DNA of 64,000 nt, taken from assembly GCA_946965045.2 (NCBI GenBank), contig OX337228.1, forward strand, positions 3,782,001-3,846,000, in the 5' to 3' direction. The notes below the pieces were generated by a model. That model was not told where the DNA came from and ran no database searches. It saw only the letters and a program-made list of their open reading frames with translations. Positions 59,166 through 64,000 of this stretch are shown piece after piece. Position numbers and translations under genes: made by a program. The stretch's first letter is position 1. Every line of letters starts with the position of its first letter. This DNA comes from Epithemia pelagica. Lineage: Eukaryota; Bacillariophyta; Bacillariophyceae; Surirellales; Surirellaceae.

Positions 59166-62132
59166 ATGAGATTGCCGGAAATGAATACTACGGGTGCACA
59201 TCAACCACAGTCGTTTTCGTCTCGGAGCAAGTACGAGCAAGACAAGGCACGATTCTTGTTGGCCGTGGCCTGTTTGTGGCCCTTGTTGTTATTGGCCTTG
59301 GTCACATCGTCGTCGCCTCATGTTGCGGTGTCGGTCCATTCGTCGGCAAATGCTTCCACAGACAATAAGGAAGACGAAGCTGCGGCAGCCTTACGATTGT
59401 TGGAAGAGGATGCTGTCGACGATGAAAATGAAGGTGAATCGCACAATTCCGTGCGATTGAGTCTGCGCAATGTCTTGGATCGAGTCGACATTATGGGATA
59501 CGGTCCCACACATCCTCGTATTGGTATTGTGGTAACTGGTCCAGCTCATCCGACGAACAAGGACAAGCATCATTTTGTGTCCACAGTGGAATCGATTTTT
59601 GCCCAAACCGATATGGCTCGCATTTTTGTCGTGACGGTGGTGGTGGATGGCTTGGCTTCGACTCATCATGCCGAATGGCAAGCCGACTTGCACAAGATTC
59701 AATCCGGACAAATTCCTCATTGGCATGGTCTCCGACCGGACCTTCATTCGGCCAATAACGAGAAAAACGAAAATAATGAAGATGCCTCTCATCATGCCAT
59801 GTTGCACGATTCGAAAGTGCACGTCATGTTCAATGAAGAACCCCTGGGAATTACGGCTTGTCGCCAAGACGGGGCAGATTTTATACATATCTTGTCCAAA
59901 CATCACGAAGGTGCCGGCTTGAAGTCCACCGACGAAGACACGCTCTTGTTGTTGGTACAAGCTGGTACGGTCTTGACCTCTCGCCAATGGTTGCCCACTG
60001 TGACGCAAGCCCTCATTGTTCCACCACCCTTGGTACCACCCAGTCGTCATGCCAGAGGACAAGGACAAGAACCAGGTGTCGCGAACCGAAAAATGGCCAA
60101 TGCTATCTCCTTTCGCATTGCCGACCATGGAGCGTCTCCACAACAAGAACGCATGACTGTAGATGCCTTTTGGACACCTCAACTCGAATCAGTACCCGCC
60201 GAAGAATTGAATCAATCCAATGGAGCTTCCTACATGGCACCCATTTGGAATGGTGCGGCCCTCGCTTTGAGATTGGAAACCTATCGACAATTGCCCATTC
60301 ATGACATGGCTTTGACCGAAGCCTGGCCGGCCAATCTTGATTTGTCATTGGCCTTGTGGTTGTGTGCCGATGGCATGGATATTGTCATTGCTGGTGCGGG
60401 AGACGAGGACAACCATCAACAAGACAATAGCCAAGGTTTTAAGGATGCCTTGACGGTCACCTTGATGGATCCCTCATTGAATCCCACGACCGTCGTAACC
60501 GCGCCTCTTCCACCACCAATGGCGGCTCGTTTAGCCGAGGCTTGGATGGACGAAGGTTTGCAACGTCAATTCTTTTCGTACTATACCACCAACATTACCA
60601 CCTACCAACAAGTCACCTATGTGGAATGGCAAACCTACCAAGCCCAGGCCCGACAAAGTTCCACCTTTGTGTCCGATTTGGTTCAAAAATGCCGGTCCAT
60701 GGAATGGTATATTCGACAGGTGAATGCGCAAGGATTGCTCCCCATTCTGGAACAAAAGCCCATTCAGGAAACACCAAAGGAAAAGAAGCAACCTCCCAAG
60801 GAAAACAACCAAGACAGTGACAACAAGAAGGAGGAAACTGCAAAAGAACAAGAGGTACAACCGGTCATGGAACAAGACGAGGAAAACTCTGTTGCCATCC
60901 CAGAGCGACGCGAATTGAAAAAACCCTCACAACCATTGTGCGAGGAGTGCTTACAAATTGTCGAAAAGGCACAACCCATAAACTTGCAAAAGGTGGACAT
61001 GTCCGGTGGTCACCAGGACCATCCACATCTGGGCGCCAAGGACGCTGATGGCAACTTGGGATACGTTCATGATGAGACGAATTTGCACCGGAATCCTCCA
61101 AGTTTCAATATGGACAAGAATGATCTCGTCAATGCCTGTTCAAGGAAAGACAACAATTACAAAATGTTGACGGAAAAAGTCTTTGTGGATGTTGAGGGAG
61201 ATGCTCAAGCCACAAGAGACTTGGGAGGACCGGAGAATCGCGTCAAGTTGTTCTGTTTGGTCTACACAACCGAAAAGGGACACGACAATCTTCCTCGGAT
61301 TCGAGAAACATGGGGTCAAAAATGCGATGGTTTCATGGTGGGTTCGACTAAAACGGATCCCTCCTTGGACACGGTGGAAATTCCTCATGAAGGTCCGGAA
61401 GAATATGACAATATTTGGCAGAAAGTACGGTCCATGTGGTCCTACATTTACGACAATTATTATGACAAGTACGATTGGTTCCACATTGGAGGCGACGATT
61501 ATTACTTGTTGGTGGAAAACTTAAAGTTGTATTTGGAGTCTGAAGAGATTCGGACAGCCCAAAACGGTATGTTGTTGGTTGCGCTGTTCCCGCTTTGTTA
61601 TTGTTGTTGCATGTTGTCTCACGTCGCATTTTTCTGTTTTTGATTGGAAGGCGGAACTTACTTGCCCACGGGCACGGAAACCTCTCAAACACCCCTGTTT
61701 TTAGGCCGTCGTTTTGCCTATATGGGAGACAGGAACGACATTTTCAACTCGGGCGGATCGGGTTATACTCTCAACAAGGCTGCGCTCAAACGAATGGTTG
61801 TGGATGGCTTTCCCACTTTTCGTCCTCATGCCCATACCTTTTCCGAAGATACCATGGTGGCACGATTGCTCAAAACATATGGTGTGGAACCCTATCCGAC
61901 CAAGGATGACTTGGGCGGTGAACGGTACATGCCCTTTATGCCCGGTCATCATTATGGGTATCGCATGCCGCAAGACAAGGCCAAAGATTGGTATGCCATG
62001 TATTCCATTAATATCAAAACAGGCCTCGATCATTGTGCGGCGCGAAGCATTGCCTTTCATTACGTCAAGGGCAATGCCATGTACCGACTTCATGCTATTC
62101 TCTATCATTTGTGTCCGGCTGGGACCATGTAG
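59166..62132 (+). CDS. Two-domain O-glycosyltransferase: GALNT-like plus core-1 synthase-like (GT31)
   Basis: Exon 1 (59166-61566) and exon 2 (61651-62132), joined by an 84-nt phase-1 intron, give 960 residues. A type II anchor lies at about 28-50 (FLLAVACLWPLLLLALV). Residues ~95-420 resemble a GALNT GT-A fold: a nucleotide-binding start (RIGIVVTGPAHP...STVESIFAQ), VMFNEEPLGITACRQDGA, and NGAALALRLETYRQ...PANLDLSLALWLCADGMDIVIAG. The GALNT metal motif DxH position reads QAG, so activity is doubtful. After a Glu/Lys/Gln linker (~530-600), residues ~695-960 match C1GALT1/T-synthase: VKLFCLVYTTEKGHDNLPRIRETWGQKCD, the DD motif D777-D778 in GGDDYY, and PLFLGRRFAYMG...SGGSGYTLNKAAL. The start is the ATG at 59166. 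It should act in the Golgi. Confidence 0.85.
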
Positions 62133-63497
62133 CCTTGTGTTACTCATTCTCTTTGCAAGAGTTGCACGTAGCCTGTACGTGTTATTCCATTGCCTCGTTT
62201 ATTCCAAAGGAATGGATTTCGAGGTTCTTCTGGTCCAACGTAGGCGCACCGATGTTGAGTTGTTCTTTTGTTGAAGGATGTATTGTAGAACATCTTCGAA
62301 AGGAAGATATAACGACTTCAGCAATACCCCTAGAATAGTTTTCATTGTTCCCATGAATCCGATATATTGCTAGGAGCTAGGAGTAGAATCTGGGGGTTGC
62401 TAGGTAAACTATTGCAAGGGCTAGGTAGCCCCTGTCATCACCTACGTCCGTCCGTATGTCCATGGGGATGCGATCTGGCAGGGATTTCGATAACTTCATT
62501 ATCAATTTGACTGGATGTCTGAGGAAATGTCTCCATCTGAATGGGATGAATGAATAAATCCCGCCAACAGGTCGCATATTGGCGGATACATGGTCGCATA
62601 TTGGCGAATATGCATCGCCTACATATGCTGCTACGCATCTAGTTTTCTAGTCATAATTTTGATCTAGCCACTTGTTGCACGCCGTATACACCGTGTTGTA
62701 GCGTGTAGTGGCAGGATTTATACAGTTTATCAGACCCAACATCGCAGAGCCGCAGTGGTTTAGCTGGTAAATGTTTCCTGTTGGCTCGTGGTGCCAGGGG
62801 TTCGAATCCCCTCAGACTCAGCTTTAAGTTAAGACTTCCAATTTCTGGGGGCCGCCATATTTGGGGTGTATGGTACAAGACGTTTCCCCGCTGGTTAAAA
62901 GTGCATGTTCTTCTCAAGGGTGGCCGATCAATCCCGGTCGACTGGGATTCACCGCCTTGTACATATGCTATATGCCAATGCACGGGGGAACTAATATGTT
63001 TTTTGTCTAACTCACCAACTATGCTAGCTAAGCTATGCATCATGTGAAACTCCTTGGAGTCTTGCTCTCTGCCTTTTGCCCGTACTGGCAGCGGCTGATC
63101 ACCGCTTGGGAGTGTTCGCGCTAAGCTACTCGTCACGGTATGCTTGCGGCACTACTTATAGTTCACACTCGTGATGTGTGACCCATGGCACTCTCCCATG
63201 TGACGGGGAGCACTCGCTTAAGTGAGCGATTGTTTTGGTAATCTTTTCTCCAAACATGAAAATATAGATACCTCCTTTTGCACTGTGCCGACGCACACGT
63301 CCTAAGTATTTGTTCTCTGCCGACTGCAGCGCAAACGCAAGTCGACACTACTTGTGCACCTTAATTCCAGGTAGAATCGCGAAATCTGCGATCTGCATCA
63401 CCTTTTGGCAATGCCTCCACACTTCTGTGTTTTTGCCTGTGTTTTGCTCTGAACCTCTCCTGCTCCTAGCTCTCTTGCTTTCCTTTTGCCTTCCACC
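62133..63497. other. Intergenic and possible retroelement 5' region
   Basis: The 1.36-kb region after the glycosyltransferase gene. It contains CTAGGAGCTAGGAGTAG at about 62370, a tRNA-like sequence at 62747-62819, and from about 62640 onward sequence that could be the LTR and leader of the downstream element. I cannot define LTR ends or a primer-binding site. Confidence 0.45.
62747..62819 (+). pseudogene. tRNA-like sequence with box A and box B, no valid cloverleaf
   Basis: A box A-like TGGTTTAGCTGG at 62756 and a perfect box B (GGTTCGAATCC in a 5-bp T stem AGGGG/CCCCT) are spaced as in a class I tRNA. The 3' side reads CAGACTCA, but the 5' side (GAGCCGC) does not pair with it beyond three bases, and the anticodon arm does not close. 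It is probably a tRNA pseudogene or the head of a tRNA-derived SINE. Confidence 0.5.
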
Positions 63498-64000
63498 ATG
63501 TCTTCATCCACTGCCCCTGAAAATCCCAAGGAAGATTTCAAGGCTGCCGTTAAACGCTGTGGATACAATGATGCCACCGTGACCTACATCATTGAGCAGG
63601 GTTTTGATGATGCTCAATCGTTCATGACTGTTGCGGTCCATCAAGTGCCGTCGATGTTGAAGATGATGGCGAAGACCCCTCCAGAGAACGGGGCCTTTCC
63701 CTTCAGTGCTAACCTGCAGCTCCACGGCTTCCGAATGTGGCTCGAATACCGTTCGTCTCGTGGTCAGGCTCTTAAAGTCTCACTTTTCTCTGATCCGCCC
63801 CTGATCAAGAAATGGACCAAACGTACCCAGGAACTGTTTGCACTCAACAAGGAAGTTGCCTCCGATGAACTGACCCCACCGAAAGAGTTGACTTCGTTTA
63901 CTCAGTGGGAGGTGTTTAACGATGCCTTGCTCACGTTCCTCGCACAGCATCGCAATCCCCCTTTGACATACGTCCTTCGTGAAACTAAGCCTGTCGGTTC
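63498..64000 (+). mobile_element. Start of a copia-like LTR-retrotransposon gag/polyprotein ORF (truncated by window edge)
   Basis: An ATG at 63498 opens a frame that stays open to the last base of the window (~167 codons). The protein (MSSSTAPENPKEDFK...SFTQWEVFNDALLTFLAQHRNPPLTYVLRE) resembles the gag-like N-termini of diatom copia-type (CoDi) elements, which commonly carry a W...F...L..R...PL.YVxRE segment. Protease, integrase and reverse transcriptase would lie beyond the window, so the class is an inference from this segment only. A single-copy gene of unknown function remains possible. Confidence 0.5.

Noticed and set aside
1..64000. CRISPR arrays, bacterial operons or ribosome binding sites
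   Set aside because: The DNA is eukaryotic with spliceosomal introns; no regularly spaced repeat array was seen.

Overview
The window looks like nuclear DNA of a photosynthetic stramenopile, most likely a diatom. The main evidence is a fucoxanthin-chlorophyll protein gene whose N-terminus is a signal peptide ending in an Ala|Phe plastid-entry junction, a UDP-glucose pyrophosphorylase/phosphoglucomutase fusion of the kind known from diatoms and oomycetes, compact genes with few short GT-AG introns (mostly 45-200 nt, GTAAGT or GTACGT donors), and a copia-like gag start at the right edge. I cannot name the species.

I support 27 protein-coding genes plus one edge-truncated retroelement ORF, on both strands with no operons. 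Introns join many adjacent reading frames, so several genes below are spliced models inferred from splice sites, phase and homology. Left third (1-17 kb): UBA-PUB-UBX p97 cofactor, 2OG-Fe(II) oxygenase, leishmanolysin-like M8 protease, RAE1, MAPKK-like kinase, elongin C, ribosomal protein S16, DPP8/9-like S9 peptidase, ShKT-glutathione peroxidase. Middle (18-44 kb): FCP antenna protein, a tRNA-Arg(ACG) in circularly permuted order, membrane PDI, UGP-PGM fusion, ankyrin protein, Kelch-BTB, PLAA/Doa1, an orphan, organellar EF-Ts, aldo/keto reductase, a villin-headpiece protein, and a proteasome alpha-type protein with a signal peptide. Right third (45-64 kb): PCMT-like methyltransferase, SDP1-like lipase, FtsJ-like methyltransferase, RBR E3 ligase, phosphate-type MFS transporter, a proteasome beta-6-type protein with a signal peptide, a large two-domain O-glycosyltransferase, then a tRNA-like relic and the start of a retroelement.

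Themes: ubiquitin and p97/proteasome functions recur (UBX protein, PLAA, elongin C, Kelch-BTB, RBR ligase, two proteasome-like proteins), although the genes are unlinked transcriptionally. The most unusual items are the permuted tRNA gene with complementary leader and trailer, the two proteasome-like subunits that appear to enter the secretory or complex-plastid route, the fusion of a GALNT-like domain to a core-1 synthase-like domain, an ~80-bp inverted repeat pair bracketing 5.6 kb, and a recurring palindromic CCTAGG-centred motif in intergenic DNA.
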